Shown in pieces: positions 1-15,400 of a stretch of DNA of 64,000 nucleotides (within the stretch, counting starts at the first letter, position 1; the number at the start of each line of letters is the position of its first letter). Under the pieces are notes generated by a model. That model was not told where the DNA came from and made no database searches. It was given only the letters and a program-made list of their open reading frames with translations. Origin of the DNA: Litomosoides sigmodontis (taxonomy: Eukaryota; Nematoda; Chromadorea; Rhabditida; Onchocercidae); contig OY718805.1 of the NCBI GenBank assembly GCA_963070105.1, positions 4,088,001 to 4,152,000 of the forward strand, written 5' to 3'. The translations under genes and the position numbers were made by a program.

Positions 1-89
1 AAACATATCATGCTGTTTTCCGCACCTTTTTTACGATTTACTTAATCCAAATCACTCTCCACTCTCTGTGGTCAATACTTTAGGATTAG

Positions 90-215
90 TGTTGTGTTAC
101 ACTTACGGACACTTCATCGAAGTGGACAGGCGAAACAAAGAAGGGAAACGGTGGGTGATGTGAACGGGTGGATGGCACGTGTTGTTGAAGTGGCTCAAGC
201 CGTTTAAATCATCAC
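90..215. other. Doubtful coding exon at left edge, strand uncertain
   Basis: A GC-richer patch is open on both strands. On + an acceptor-like gattag (to 89) is followed by a frame reading YGHFIEVDRRNKEGKR up to a possible donor at 151 (CG|gtgggt). On - a frame reading SLFRLSTSMKC ends at a strong donor TGTCC|gtaagtg (exon end 117). Only one of these can be real and neither was linked to another exon. It may belong to a gene that lies mainly left of the window. Confidence 0.2.
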
Positions 216-2158
216 TTGTCGCTGAATCTTTAAGTGTATTTATTTATCTCTCTACCTATCCATTGATCTATCATCCATTCGTATATACCTTTATATAGCT
301 GTGTATAGAGAGAGAGAAAGAGAGAGGGCGAGAGAGAAACAAGAGGAAAAAAATACTCGACGTTTGATGTGCCGGTCCTCTCGAAATGTTCAGGTTTCAA
401 ACGAGCAAACTCCACACTTCTGAAGTTGATTGTTATTCAGTCAACATTTCAAATAATCACTGCAATGCAGCGAGTAGTTTGTTGACACAAAAATTTCCAA
501 TTAATACAAATAAAAATGACATCTTACCGGGCCATGTCCACGGCACGGTGCGTCAATTTTAAAATACTTAATCTCCGAAGATTTAGTTAAAAGTAATTAT
601 ATCAAAAGTGCTATAATTACCTTAATTACTTTAGTGATTGAAATGATTATAGCACTGATTACATCTGAGTGACTCCAAGTTAACGGCAATCAGTTAAGAT
701 TGCAAACTGTCGTCTTCATTCTTGTCAACGATTGCTTCTTGACATTTTATCATTCACGGATAAAAAATTTCGGAATATTTCGCTCACATCTATCCAACGG
801 ATCCAATTACGTAATTTGTGGATTTACAAATCAGTCTAATTAAAATAAGGGAAAAAAATCACACTCAATTGTAGAAGCGAGAAAAATGCCCGTCGATTTG
901 TTCGGACAAAATTTGATTAGTTTTCGATAATGATGACCTTAATGAACACTTCAGTCAACCTGTGATTTTTTGATATGCTTTTCGATAGCGACATTATCTA
1001 CAAACTCTGCTCAGCATGAATACTGAATTGTCCCATCATCAACGTGACTTGATTCAACAAGTTGGAAGCACTATCTAATCACTCCAAAGCAGCAATAAAA
1101 AGTGGAAATATGGCTCCCAATAACCTATTACCTAAACATTAAGAAAACCTGATCGAGCATCAAACCTAACCTGACGATCAATGTACATACAAAGAAAATT
1201 CCCTGAAGCTATCATGATTCCTAAGGCTAAGTTTAAAAATGCACTTACGTGGAATGCAGAAACAACTTTAGTACGTTTATAATTTAACAAGCAACACATG
1301 TAGAAGCTGTGCGAAAAATGAAGTCACCGTTTTAATGTTTAAAAGAAAAACAAGCATTATTTTTTGATGAACCCGACTAACGAAAAAGCTAGAAAGCTTG
1401 TATTAAAACATGATTTTCTGAACAAAGTTTCAACATAATAAAATCAAAAGATTATAAACAATAAAATTCAAAAAAAAACTTTAAATCGAGAAGTTATGTA
1501 ACGAGTAATGGATAGATGAAAATAAAAATTGTGCAGATGCATTAGTAACTAGTAATCTGCGGACAGTGAACACCATAAGACATGAAGATCTAGAAAACAA
1601 CAAGAAAGACAGCAAACTAACAAGATACATCAGTATATTGAACAATTATTCGAAAATGAAGATACATTAACCTATCGATTCCTCCTTTAAAAAGGATAAA
1701 AAAGTGTTTGATTAGATTACAAAGGAATATCTTTTAAATCAACAGGGTCTACGGTTGTCTTCTCACAGTCAAACCCTATTATAGGTACAAAAACTACTTT
1801 TTCATCCAAAATAAGTACTTTCTTAGCATCCGAAAATCACATACAAAATGTTATCGACATGTAGCTAAAATTGTTTATGTTAATCTACCAAATCTCGACA
1901 TGTGTGAAAACTATCACTTCTATGACTTCCAAGAGAGAGAAAAGAGTGCGTTCGCCTGTGTTTGTCTCTCATAATCTTTCCCAGTTCAACCGATGTTTGA
2001 TCGTTGTTGAACTGTCCTGGCTGGAAGACGAGCTCATTTTGCATAGAATTCACGTCGCTGAAAACACATGAATATGAAACAATTGTTTCATCAAAAAGAA
2101 AGTCTTAGATAGACTGCTATCATTTCTTACATCGTTTATCAAGTTATAAATAGCTAAT
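216..2158. other. Non-coding stretch downstream of the anoctamin gene
   Basis: AT-rich sequence with no ORF that looks coding. It holds a short purine (GA) tract near 305-333. A GC-rich spot at 525-555 reads on the minus strand as ATGGCCCG followed by a good donor (gtaaga), but no partner exon was found. The anoctamin 3' UTR should lie in the part nearest 2159. Confidence 0.5.
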
Positions 2159-5100
2159 TCATTTTCCCTTAAAATAATGACCGTAATTTCGCTCAGTACA
2201 AAAAACGTTCTCTATAAAAGCTGTATGAAAACATTGCATTTCGTGAATTAAAAAGATCCACCTTTCTTCTGTATTGTCTTGATTGCTTTCTGAGCCACTT
2301 CGAGCATTGACTGCTGAAGTAATGTTTGAAATCCTAGCTTGTCGAGCAAGGAAACGTTGGCGTTGAAGTTGGATGAAAATATTCGCTGGAATATCAGGTA
2401 TCACATAGGCAACCACACCCTTGACCATTGCCACTAAATGCTTAAAAAAGTATACTCATAAGCAATACAGATGAACGGTAAGTAAGCCAAATTCAATCGC
2501 AACTAAAAGACGAAAATCAAATCAATTTCATTACAAATCATAAATCCCTAAAAAGAAAGTTAAAAGGGATAAATTGTTAACAATGAGGTAAGAGTGATGA
2601 AGCATTTAAAATAAGCTGCTTCATAAAAAACAATTAATGCTCGAAGGAAAGAAAGGCAAAGCAAAGACTACGAAAAATTCAAAATTAATTCGCCAATCCT
2701 TTAAAGAATTAATAACTGTTTTATAATGAGCAGTTATTAATAACTTTTAGAATTTTCTTCGCCTCTACACTCTGTCCTTTTGGCAACATAGTTATCTATC
2801 ATTTATTTCAATACCCCAATTGTGTTATTTCATAAACTTGTACAACAAAGCTGCTGCCGTAAGCAAACATAACATACAAATCGATTCAGTTCGCTCTTAA
2901 CCTGCTTCCTAACTTCCTTGTCAAACTTAATATTTGTACCACGAAAATATTATTATGTTTTTAAAGAGTAACTGCAATTTTCTGGACATATGAAGGATGA
3001 AACGTCCGCATTTCATTAATAATGTTTACTATTTTGACGATGGCCTCAACTTTAAAGCCCCTTACTGATTCAAGTTCTGAATTATGTAATATTTTCATTC
3101 AAATCAAAAAATATTACAATTATGCTATTACTTGCCTCGAAAATGAGAATAAATGCTAAACGAAAAGTAAAAACAATCCACCACTGCATGGTAAAACCAT
3201 AGTCATTATCACAGTCTCCCGACGGATCGATGTTGCACGATGGTTTTCTGTAGTCGCGGAACCTGATCTTATAAACTATTACAGCTTCTGAATTCTAGTA
3301 ACGAAACAAATAAAATGTCGACAATTAACTGGATAGAGAGTTATTTCTTTATTTATCCCATACATCTAGTATGTCCATAGTAGAAACCATTCATTCCTAT
3401 GGTATGAAAATTCCTCAAGTAAAAAGTTGCTAATCCTACTTTATTTTTTATTGTTTAAAAGGAACTATGCAAATTCATGGCTTTTGAAACAAATAGAATG
3501 CTTCTTATATAAAGAAATGCGATCTCAATTTTACAAACTAACCTACAAACGGTAATATTATCATTCTCGAATTCGCTCCACTTCACAAAAATTCGAGATG
3601 AGTCATAAAAGGAGAGTGAATTGTTCACGTATCCGTACAATTCGTCATGCATATACACAAACCGATAAACAAAACGAGGTATAAAATCGCTCGTAAATGC
3701 TATGATACAAGCCTAAAAGAGGAAATTATAGAGTGAAACGAACAGTTTTTATATAATTTATTACTTAAACATATCAGGGCTTTCGGCGTAACGTTTTTCG
3801 ATAGCATTTTCAGATTTCACATTAAAAAAATATTTGCTGAAGAAGAAGATAAACTTACATTAACCAGAACGGCAGCTTTGCTAATCATGCTCAAAATAGG
3901 CAGCCAAATACCAATATCTCGTGCTCGCTCCGGCGTAGGACGTTGAGTAGCAACTATGTATTTGTATGCATCAACCCGAATTTCAAAGATATTATTCACC
4001 AAAGCGAAAAGTGGTGCAAGTGGAAACGCTGACACAAAAAGAGTTACGAACCCAAATTGTATCACTAAAACAAGATTTATATTTAGTAGTGTCCGGAATA
4101 GGTGCTAGTTGCTTTCATCATGAATACCTCAACAGAAAACGTATTTTTCTCTACAAATTGTACAAATTCAGACTAGTAGGAACAGACACAGATAAACCGC
4201 CCGTAGGAAAATAATTATAACGCATTATGTTCACAGAGTTTTAGACGTTTTCTCTGCAAAGAATACCCAAATTATTACATGAAAAAACCACTCGAATTCA
4301 TACTTAAAAACTAACCCATTTCCAAATATTCATCAAATAAGAATTGTTCATACGCAGGATTGAGTATATAATCTTGCTCCCATCTAGCTATTCTATTCTT
4401 TTTACCCAATTTATCAACCAATTCATGCTTTGCCCTATCGTTTCGTTGCCTTTTGGTTTCCAGTAATTGAAGCGAGCGCAGCCAAGTCAGAAGCACGCTA
4501 AAAGTAAACCGATTTCCAAAATTGATAAAAGTTTGGCGTGAAACAAGGCTTTTAATTCCAACTGATTAAAATATCACAAGATGCTCCAACAGAAACCGAA
4601 AAAATATTGCTTACGGCCATGCAAATTCCACAAAGCCATTCCAGAATTGTTTCCCACACATGATAATTGCTAATTGTATAACAAGCTCCACCATACAACC
4701 AGCTGGATCACATTCTTCTGGCCGTAAACCAAAATAACGTCGCCCAGGAATGCTTGACAAACTACAAAAGACCTTTTTAAAACAACTGAAATTAATTATA
4801 CACTTAATTTCCCAATATTACACAATATATTAATATAGATATCAGTGAGATGCAGTTAACTTTGAATTAATCGACATTATGAAGCTAAAAAATGCTTGCT
4901 ACTCATCCGGACAATCATAGCTGTGTTCGATACTAATAGGATTAAGATACATGTCACCATTAATCCCGAGATATAACATCTTATATAAAGCGATAAATAT
5001 GATAATCCCTTTATTAATTAAGACAAAGGTATGCTATCAATGATGATTAAGCATTAATTCTAATAATGATGTACTTCGGTCAAAAAGATTTCATATCCAA

Positions 5101-6416
5101 TATAAAGCATTCGTAACATGGAAATCTGTGGATAAACAAAGTTTCCCAACTAAAAATGAATAATACAACAGCATCCCATCAATATGGCGAAACTACATTA
5201 CTGATGAAATTTTGATTTGGCTATATTATTATAATTTATAATCAAAAATTTAAAAACATACTTGCCCTTTATGAAGGCGATGTAAAAGATGGACGAGTAG
5301 TAATTGACAAACTGGAATAAATAGACTTTAAACGTGTAGCTATTATCGAATTCAACTTGCGTCCTTGGACATTCCCAATCCGTTAATTTCAAAGCCAAAT
5401 ATGAATAAAGCTAAAAACAAATGGAACTTAGGTGAAACAATAAAAATACAGTAGCCGAAAGCTTTGTATTAATTTGAATGCCTTTTAAATAGTTAGTCTC
5501 TCTCCAGCCTTATTTTCCCTGCCGTAGTCCACAGTTTAAAAAAAAACTCAGGAATGCTGTCTAAAGTTATGAAAATATGGTTCATTAAATGTTAATATCT
5601 TCCCACCAACATATTTTTTTCAAACTTAAATCAAGACTTTACACAGAAACGCCTTCATCTTAAAAAGTAGGAAAAATATTTTTCGAAATCTCCCATAAAT
5701 CAACAAATTTTCAAACATACATAACTCATTGCTAAGATAGCAGCTAAATTCAATGTAGCAGCAGTGCTGAATGTGAGGAGATTTGCATACGGTTTCATTT
5801 TATCCACCCGATATAGAACTTGAGAAAATACAATTCGATAAATTATAATGCCAGTAACTAATGCCATCACGAGAAACAGCTGCAAATAAAATGAATGTTC
5901 AGGCATTCTTTGAAGGAACTGAAAAAGAATAAAAAATGTTGTTCCATGTCCTGCTGCAGTAATATACAAAATGAAATGAAAAACCTGACTGCGAATTCAA
6001 CGTTTAGGAAAAGAGCTCTAGCAATACTTTAAGCATTTTCTTAAGATGTCAAACGTCAAACTTGAAAAAGGTAAATTGAGCGAGTTAATCAGATTACCAA
6101 AACTCTCAAAGAAACTCACAAAAAACATGACGGTTATGCCGGACCCGATTAAATGCAAAAATTTGTGACGAAGTGTTAAATAAGGCTCCAACTGCTGCGT
6201 AACTGGATTGATTCGCTTTGTCTTCGACTTCTTAACACGTAACTGATATTCAGGCCTTACTGTCTCCTGAATTGAATAATTCAATTAGTCACAGAAACCT
6301 GAAGTAAAAATTTGAAAGTTTTTCTATTCAATTTATGGTATTTATAAACAGAGTGAACTGATCCGATGCATTCAATTAGTATATCAGATGATGTATGAGT
6401 ATATGATCAAGTATGA

Positions 6417-6497
<81 letters not shown>

Positions 6498-9400
6498 CAT
6501 ATAGAAATCATGTATGAGTATATCATCAAGATATACAGTATATGAAATGGGAGATCAAACGTCAAATATGAAACCTCTAAGAAAAAAGAAAAAATGGCAC
6601 TTGATACGTTGAGAATTGGTAGTAATATACTGTTTACTAGAATTGATATATGCGTGACGCTTATTGTTTTAAAGTTGATGAATTGTCAAAACACTCTAGT
6701 CTTGGTAAAAATGGTTTCATGGAAGATATAGAGAATTTAACCCGCAATTTTGCCACAAACCAGCTACAATTTTAAAAAACAAGTACAAAACCTCGTCAAC
6801 TTCGAAATCAAGCAAGCCCCATTTCCAGGCTACTTCAGCGTGATACCTTTTCCACCCCTCTAGAAAGAGAGTTGCAAATATACTCATCACGGCGGCAAAT
6901 ATAACGGTCGACGTATTGTCAAACACATATGACAGCTAAAACTGAATAACCAGTTGCAAACGAATAAAAGTATCAAACTGAAAAGACAGTCTTCATCATT
7001 AAATATTATCTTGTAAACGCAATAAAATGAATGCATAGAATGAATAAAAAGCAAATATGAGAATAGTAAAGCACATTTCCAGTAAACAAAAACAATAATA
7101 GAGAATATCGTATTTGGTTCAGCTGCTTACTTTAGAAAACTTTTTGAACGATTACATGTGAAGAGACAATACCTTTGAATATATGCAACTGGAATTAAGT
7201 CGAGTGTAATCACAGTATTTGTCACACGTTGGGCATAGTATTACTTCAGCACCAATTCCATCACTACCGCAAATGTCGTTACTAAAACAGAGAAATACAG
7301 TTCCAAAACTCAAGAAATTTTAGTTATTAAGGTGTTCTTTGGTCAACCAAAAAATGTTCCTATTTCAGAAACATAGGACTTATTTGAAATGGATCGTTAA
7401 TATCTTCCAAGTCCACCTGTTAATGCCATAAAACAATTGACTTTTTTTCATTCCTCTGTCCACCCTGATTTCAAGTAATTATAAAGAAAGATTAAGATTA
7501 CTAACTCTAAGATGATCTCAAAAAGAGTCCCTATGTTGTTGCCTAGATTAAACAATTTCGAAATTTTGAATAAATGGTCAATGTTGATGCTCAATCACAA
7601 GCTAATACGAAAGCAATAATTGAATAAATAAATTGCCACTTAAAGATAAGGAAAGGTGCACCTTGGTATGTCCTCTGAAATTGTTGATATTCCGTAAATA
7701 AAACATAAAATGCCAATAACAGAAGCAAAAATCAAAACTTTCGTATAGTAGCCTAGCCAGGCAAAATACCATCCAACTTTTGAGCCAAAATATTTCCTTT
7801 AAATATGAATTCAACAAATTTTCCTGTTATCAAAACTAGCAGAAGTAATACAAGAACTATCAAGAAAAATTTCCATTAATTAGTCCACCACAAACTTTGC
7901 ATTGGTAATTTTTATTATATATTCATTTTAACGTTAGCAGTGATAAAAGAGGATTCGACAGGATAGAAAATGATGATATACTTTATTAGCCAAAGCGGTT
8001 GATACTTGCAAATGTTTGTAATACGAGCCCAGTTCCAGTATAAGAATTCACGATCGGTACTTCTATTAACATCGTACTCATTCCACCCGCAATCCTATGA
8101 ACAGAAAATAGGAAATGTATACGTTGAATCTTTAATACAGGATAAAAAATAAAAATACCAACAATCTAACTATTTCTATAAGATCATAAATAATGAATGT
8201 TTGATTTACAACAAACTAAACTTACTAATTAATGAAATACAACATAGATTTTGTAAAAATGTCTCGATTACATAAGTTGATATTACCTCATGAAGCGGGA
8301 ACGCTGACGTATATGTACCATTCTTGATCAAACGTTGTATTCCAACGCGATATTTTTCAGCTTCATACGTGTCATACCTAGTTCGAATCAATAAGTCGTA
8401 TACTAACCGACTTCGTTCGGAATCGTCAAAGAATGTATTCGGGTTTTCATGACCAACATAACTGTAAAACAATATACAGACCTTCTTATGAATAAACACC
8501 GAACTAAACGTACATTATCTCGGATTATAAAATTAGAGATTCACATACCTACTCCACAGACTTTGGGTATCTCGATTCTTTTTACATATCAATGACTAAT
8601 TTGTTACAAATACCACTCCTTAGTCACCTTTTCATTGATATATACTTACTTATAGAGATATCAAACGAACTAAAAAGCATACCATTTCAAATGAGCAGCC
8701 ACGAAAGGAGCAGTAAAATAATTTGGTTCTTTTAATCGCTCATTTGTCTTCTCGTCAAATGTAAAAAAACGAAATTTTCTTACAAATTTATCCAATATTC
8801 CTTCAAAAACAGTTCGTTCCTGAAATGTACTCCAATTTGTATACTTCAAAAAAGCCATATGGCAAAAGACTACCTTGTGCGGATATAAACTGATTTACAT
8901 ATTCAAAAGTTCTTTGATACTGCCAATTTGCCCAATTTTAATTTATAAAAAAACGCCCACACATCTACTTGTGTTTTTTCAATAAACCATACTACTGAAT
9001 TAAGAAACAGATTTCAGTCTAAATCAGTATAATTTTCAGCATAACAAAAGCAAAACTGACTTTCACATCGCTTTGAAGTACAGGCATTTTCAAACAAAGA
9101 CTTTCAGCTTGTTTCATTAGCAGCAAAAATGGTGCATGAACCAACACAAAGTGAATTTTTTTGCAATGCTAAAACCATAGGTTTCAAAATTTGCTCAAAT
9201 TATATAAACCGTATTTTACAGTAGCTTGTTCGCCTATTTAATGTCTAAAATTTCTTTTTGAAATCCTTTAAAAAATTTATGAAAAGTATCTGAAGTTTCC
9301 GAATAGAGAATCCACATTCATCCTTACGTCTAATCGCTGCAAGTAAACTTAGAAATAGTAAGGACGGTCAGTGGATCAGTGGTTTTAACAGCATTTATAG

Positions 9401-12400
9401 CTTATGAAATTCATTTTGATCAAAAGTTATATTTCAGCGACCATACCTTCCCTTCAACATGCTCTAATTCCAATCCCAGCTGTCTTAAATTTTCTTCGTA
9501 CTGTAGACGTTTACTTGCTCTTTTCTCCTCCCTCGCTTTTGCATGTACTCCCTACAATAATATGAGATGGCTTTTGAAATTGATTTTTTTATCAGGAAGC
9601 ATTCTAACAACTTCTTGAGAAAGTGTCCTGATAATCCTGACCTACATGGTTTGTACTGTTCGTGCGATGTAATATAACTACAATTAAAATATATCAATGA
9701 GTCAGATGATCAAAAAAGTTCCGCCTAAAAAAAAAACAAAAACTAAATGTCTACTTCATCAACGTTGTTGCATTCTTCTTCACCATTCACTCCATTAGAC
9801 TCGTAAGTGAGAACATAATCAATTTTCCTTTTGCCATCTTTAAAAAATGTGGTCTGAAAGCCAGGCTTAAAAATTTCATGCTCAATTTGAAAAAAAAGAT
9901 TCACGAGTGGAAAAGTGATTTGATTTAATAACAAGTGAAGTAGTAACAGCTACAAGAGCCATGAATAAATCATACAGACATACTTTATTCAATAAAAGTC
10001 AAACAATGTCCATGCTGTTCGTTTACTCCTTCCTCATAACTAATGGATGAAAGAATTGCTGCTTCATTCGTAACTGTGAAACCATTACAATAAAGTTACA
10101 GTAAATTACAATACCATAATACAATATTTTCAATTTACAATATATTCAAAATTATAATATTTTTAAGAAAGTAGCTAAAATTTGCGCTTCACGGATCATG
10201 AAAACTAAAATTCTTACCTGTCTGCCCTTCACCTCAGCAACACCCATTGTCAATGCTTCACACTCAAAACAATCGCTATCCTTAAAGTTGTGCCTTCGAC
10301 TATTCCCAAACGACCTTCCTGCAAAAATTAACTATAATTTACGCAGCTGATGACAATCATCAGCTGAACAATGTGCTTCGGCACTTGTAGCTATAACTAT
10401 GGCTTCAACTATTATTTCGTATGTGTTTTGTTTTGTGCTCATTCGCTGTTTGTTTAGGGGCTGTGTTAGTTTAAGTCGAAATTCCTAATTTATTAGAGGA
10501 CGAATTCAGCGTGTGCTTTCATTCAATGCTTTGTTTTTTTTACCCGTTTGTTTTTTGTGTTCGACTTTTGTAACTGTTTTCTTGTCTGAGTGCTTTTTTA
10601 GGTTTTACTTATGTTCTCGAGCTGTTGAGTGAGTAATTTTTTACATTGCTTTCCTTATTCTGCAACATTTTTAATACTTGTTCCTATAAGTTCACTATAG
10701 CTCAGTGTAGCCAGTTAGCGTCTGCTATATTTAACTTTTTAATACTTGATTTTTGATATCAAACATTCGTTGCTGCATTTTTTTCTAGTTTTTTGAACTT
10801 TAAATTGAAAAAAGATTGTTCATTGGGCTTGTGCTTTTTGGCTAAATTTCTAGTGCATTACGTATTAAAAACAACAGAAAAAAAAACAAGGATAATAAAA
10901 TATGGCAAAAAAAAACAAAAGAACAAAACCAAAACAAAAACAACAACAAATTACGATTTTTCAAGTAAAGCCCGGATGTTTTTTTTAACTTTTTTATTCC
11001 CATGTATCATTGTGCATGTGTGTTTTATTTTGGTTTATTGTGTTTCTGTTTTGTTCATGTGGAAGATTGTACTAAGCTTGGTATGATTTTTTAGCACTAT
11101 GTTGGACTTAAGTGCACCTGCTATTTATCACATTGGATAAGTATGAGAATGTTTGGTTTTCAGTCTGGATTTTTTCTTCGCTTGGGATGGTTCGTTTGGT
11201 TATGTGTTGGTTTATAGCTATATTCTTATTCTGATATTTTCTTCCGTCTGGGAGAGTTTTACCATGTTGTTAGTTGTTGCTTAGTTTACTATTTGCGTGA
11301 GTATTTTGATGTGTGTTACTTTGTTTAATATTCTGATAGCACCACTCATTTGAACGAAAAATTACGTACGAAAATACTGAAAAATATAAAGTGCTGTGAA
11401 AAATTTAAGCAGAAAAAAATTGATGAGCTATTAATAAGTCAAAATGTGCGGAGCCTGGAAATGTCGAAGCAAAAGGAAAAAATGAAAGTAAATATACAAA
11501 AAAAATAAAATTGTTAACACAAACACCTATTTGCAGTAGCAGAAATGAACATCAATTGCTGCAAAAGGAGACGGACAAAAAAAAGCACCCATTCACAAAT
11601 AACAAAAATATTTGTCCTAAGTCAACCTTTTTGTTTGAAACCATGCTTTCACTATTAAAGGGAACTAACATTCTTACCCTTTCTTTTTTTAGCTAGCAAA
11701 TATATTTCACACAAAAATTGCACGGATCAATTAACATTATTATCTTTTTTTTTTTACTTCACGTTTCAATGATATCTGATACGTATTATTTAGCCTGACT
11801 AAAATAATGTAAAAGAAATGCTACAACTTTTGTTTCTTTTACATTCTTTTATATTATCATTGCTAACATGGATTACGGATATGTGCATAAGTGCCATTTC
11901 TATTAATCGTACAAGTTAATTGTAAACCATTTCAACACGTGAAGTAAAGGGGAGATGGTGAGATTGTACGTGGCAACAAAAACAAGTGAAAATTTAACAC
12001 GCTGCTGCACCGGCAAACACCTCAAAATGTTAGGTCGGAAAGGGAAACTAAATGATACAGAAAAAATTATGCAGTAATAACACGATGAAAAAAAAAAAAG
12101 AACATGCTTACTCACCTTTATGCAGAGGAAATGAACTATTTAACCGTGAGCTATTCAAAAAAACACATTTCGGCCAATTTTTAGGCATACATAAAAATGG
12201 CGTGATGACTCAGTATCGTAAGAATACAAATTAGAACGACGATAAAACGTATTTGCATGGGCGTTCACTTATACGAAGCATATCAGTGCCTCATTCCTCA
12301 CAACTATTCCAATTATCTTCAAATCTTCATTTCTCATTTCTTCTCTTATGTTAATCTCTATTTTTTTTGCGCTAGTTATTGCTTTGTCCCATAAAACGTT

Positions 12401-15400
12401 CATCGTATTTTCTCTTCGTCAAAAACTTCATACGTAATAAATACAGTAAACAATAAACACACATAACTCCACCACCAAACTGTCAAGAAGTAAACCATTT
12501 AAGTCACTATTAATCTAACAAATCATTTATTTTCGAACCTCCAAAGAAACATAATGGATATCTTCCCTAATAAATGTCTCTTTCATATACACCGGTAACA
12601 AACACAAGTGATGTGATCCTTATCAAATACCTGATTTCATAGCGACCTATGTCGATAATGTTATATTGTCATGCAGACCTGGCCCACGATATTTACACCT
12701 GCAACATAACTGGATGGACATATGTGAAGACTAACTGGAGCTGAAAAGATCGTCGGCGAATGTCAAATAAAAGAGATTAGAGCCAATTTAGACTCATATT
12801 CGAAGAAGACCCAAATACCTGTAAACAGTAATCTGAACCGATTAAGGAATAAAGCCACTGAAGCTAGAAATTAAAAATGAAAATCATATAAGTACTCAGC
12901 TATGATTTTGAGAGTAGCTTTGCGCAAGAATGATGACTCCATTTGTCCCATGAACTGTTAGTGTAAATAGTACAAATAAAATGTATGAGTTACGTGAATG
13001 AGTAAGCATATTTGTGAACAAATTTACATAAACACATTTTCTATCTAACTCTATTCTATTGATAAGAAATCAGCAAGATGATGCGTTGAAGAAAATCTCA
13101 ATTCCCAAAGAATAAATCGTTTAGCATACTGCTATACATGACTGATCATTTATAACTATTTTCTATACAAAATTCATAGCAAGAAATACCGGCCTTCCAA
13201 TCTCTCATCTCGCATTCTGCCATATCAGTTTCACGTACGCGTACGCCACGCAAATGTTATCAATAAAACTTGAATTCAATCAAACATCTTCTCCCACTTT
13301 ATGCCTTAATATATTTCAACACGTTCAACAGAACAGTTCATCTCCTCCTTCCTCCCAACCAGCAATATATCAGTTGCACGTGACCTGCTAAATCCTTACT
13401 GTGCGAGATCGAAGCCTTCAGCTGCTAAAAGAGTGGATGGCCGACTGGTAGAGAGCCATTGTGCAAATTGGGCGACTCATGACCTGGTTAAAGTACGTAG
13501 AGGTATGCATTACTAATCATTTTTTTAAGTCGTAAAGATTGGGCATTCAGTTTCTCGACGATATGATAAAGGCAGTGTATGTTCACCCTTGATAATAACT
13601 TGAAAAGTAATTCAAAGAGATGTTAGCTTTATTGAGTCATTTTTATTTTTTAAATGACAAGTTAATGCGGAGAGAGAGAAGGATGCTCGTTCCACTTTCA
13701 AATTGATTCCAACATGACTGGAAATATGGTTTTAGGCAGTGATGATTATTAAACAGTTGTTTTGCTACTTGTGATGACCTATTATCAAATAATCATATCC
13801 TACGTAAATAAGTGTCATTGCAGAAGTGATTCGTTTTAGCTCTCATCCAAAGACATGTGAAATATTGAAGTGCTTCATTGCTGTTACGATTTACTACATT
13901 AGAAGTATGATTCGCTACTTCTTCCTATTGTAATATCTTTGTGGTTTGGAGGTAAAAGTAAGTATGATGGAGAAGAATGGTCAACCGGAATCCGAGTAAG
14001 CGTTATAGTCCGTTGAAAATGAATTTCCCAGTGCTGTGTGACAGTCTGTCGAAATTGCTGATGCACTCGGTGAATCGCATTTTGCTACAAGCAATCGGTA
14101 TTATCGGAGTTACTTCAAATCTTTCGTTTTGGAGCGTTTGTCAGACGAGATTTATGCGTGTTACGCGTAAATTCGTTACCACACGTATCGTTTCGTCAGT
14201 ATTTGAACGGAGTTTCTAATTGAGATTAATTTTATCAATTAGTAGCCTGTTAATTACTTTATTTATTCAAGGTCTAAGTAATGATGATTATCATAAAAGT
14301 AGTTGGACTCCGCAAACAGTACCTGTGTTCAGTTCCTGGCCTTCAAGATATCCAAGAACAGAATCCTCGTCGACACCTAAAGCATTCGGGAAGTAAATAG
14401 ATGGTTTGAGCAGGTGGTAATAGCTGTCATCTCTCGCCATAGTCCCAAGGAAATTAGCTGTTTCATCGGATTCAACAAATCACAGTGTGTGAATCAAACT
14501 TACTACTATTCGCAAATGCGAGTAGCTCCTCCATGTTGTCGAGATGCTGCACCGGCACTGGAGATCTCTCTGCAGGAATCGAATCTTCAATCATGAATTT
14601 AGAAGGGTAGGAAATGACGGTGTGTGGAAAATGAAACTTACAAACATGCCACCCACTTCACTCCCACTATGTAAGCGAATAAATGCTTGCTAAAAATTGT
14701 GACTTACCATTGCCATCATCGGTTGAGGCAAACAGCTCTGATTCATCGTCGATCATTTCGTCTTCTCCAAATGATTCAATTGTTTAACAAAGGTACTCGA
14801 GCGATGGCAGGCATTTTTAGGAAGGAAAGGAAACAAACTTACTATTCAATTAATTTGATCAGAGAAATTTTGGCGAGAATTCAATCGATTACTTTTAAAA
14901 AGTTTCTGACAAATTTGTGAAGGAAAAAGAAAGATGAATTAGAAATTTAAAAGAAGCTTACTTAGTCCAACGAACTCGAGTGAATCTCTAACACGTATGG
15001 GGCGAGATTCCGGTGGACATGCTGAAATTGAAATTATCCTAAATTAATTCGTCATTTCTACGCAATCAACATCGTTTGTGCAACAACAGAAAGTGACAGA
15101 ATTCATCTTACGTGTGTAAATATCGCTCGAAATGGTACTGTTAGTGTCAGTAGTAGTGGAGATATCGGTGTACCGGGATATTTGTCGTGCTGTAGAATGT
15201 AGGATCTCTTTTTTCTACTTCATTTTCTCTTTTATGCAATTCTAATGTAAGCATTGCGCATTTAAATTGTCATGTTAACTGTCATGCAAATCGCAAAAGG
15301 TGTGAAACGAATGAACAAAATTCTTCAAACAAAGTTATCGAAATAAAAGTGCATAAATCATTAATTAGCACTATCTCAGGTAATGCGTAACATATGCAAG

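Noticed and set aside
6018..6119. Open reading beyond the anoctamin exon 6120-6266
   Set aside because: A good gtgagt donor at 6119 and family alignment place the exon end there; the extension is intron.
9985..10066. Possible anoctamin exon reading [19 protein letters not shown]
   Set aside because: The reading frame does not fit: exon 10218-10318 ends in phase 0 and joins 9853 exactly in phase 0. The segment would break the frame and contains a stop before a donor.
10793..11086. Plus ORF of 97 aa in the large anoctamin intron
   Set aside because: Lys/Thr runs come from A-rich sequence. No homologue and no splice support.
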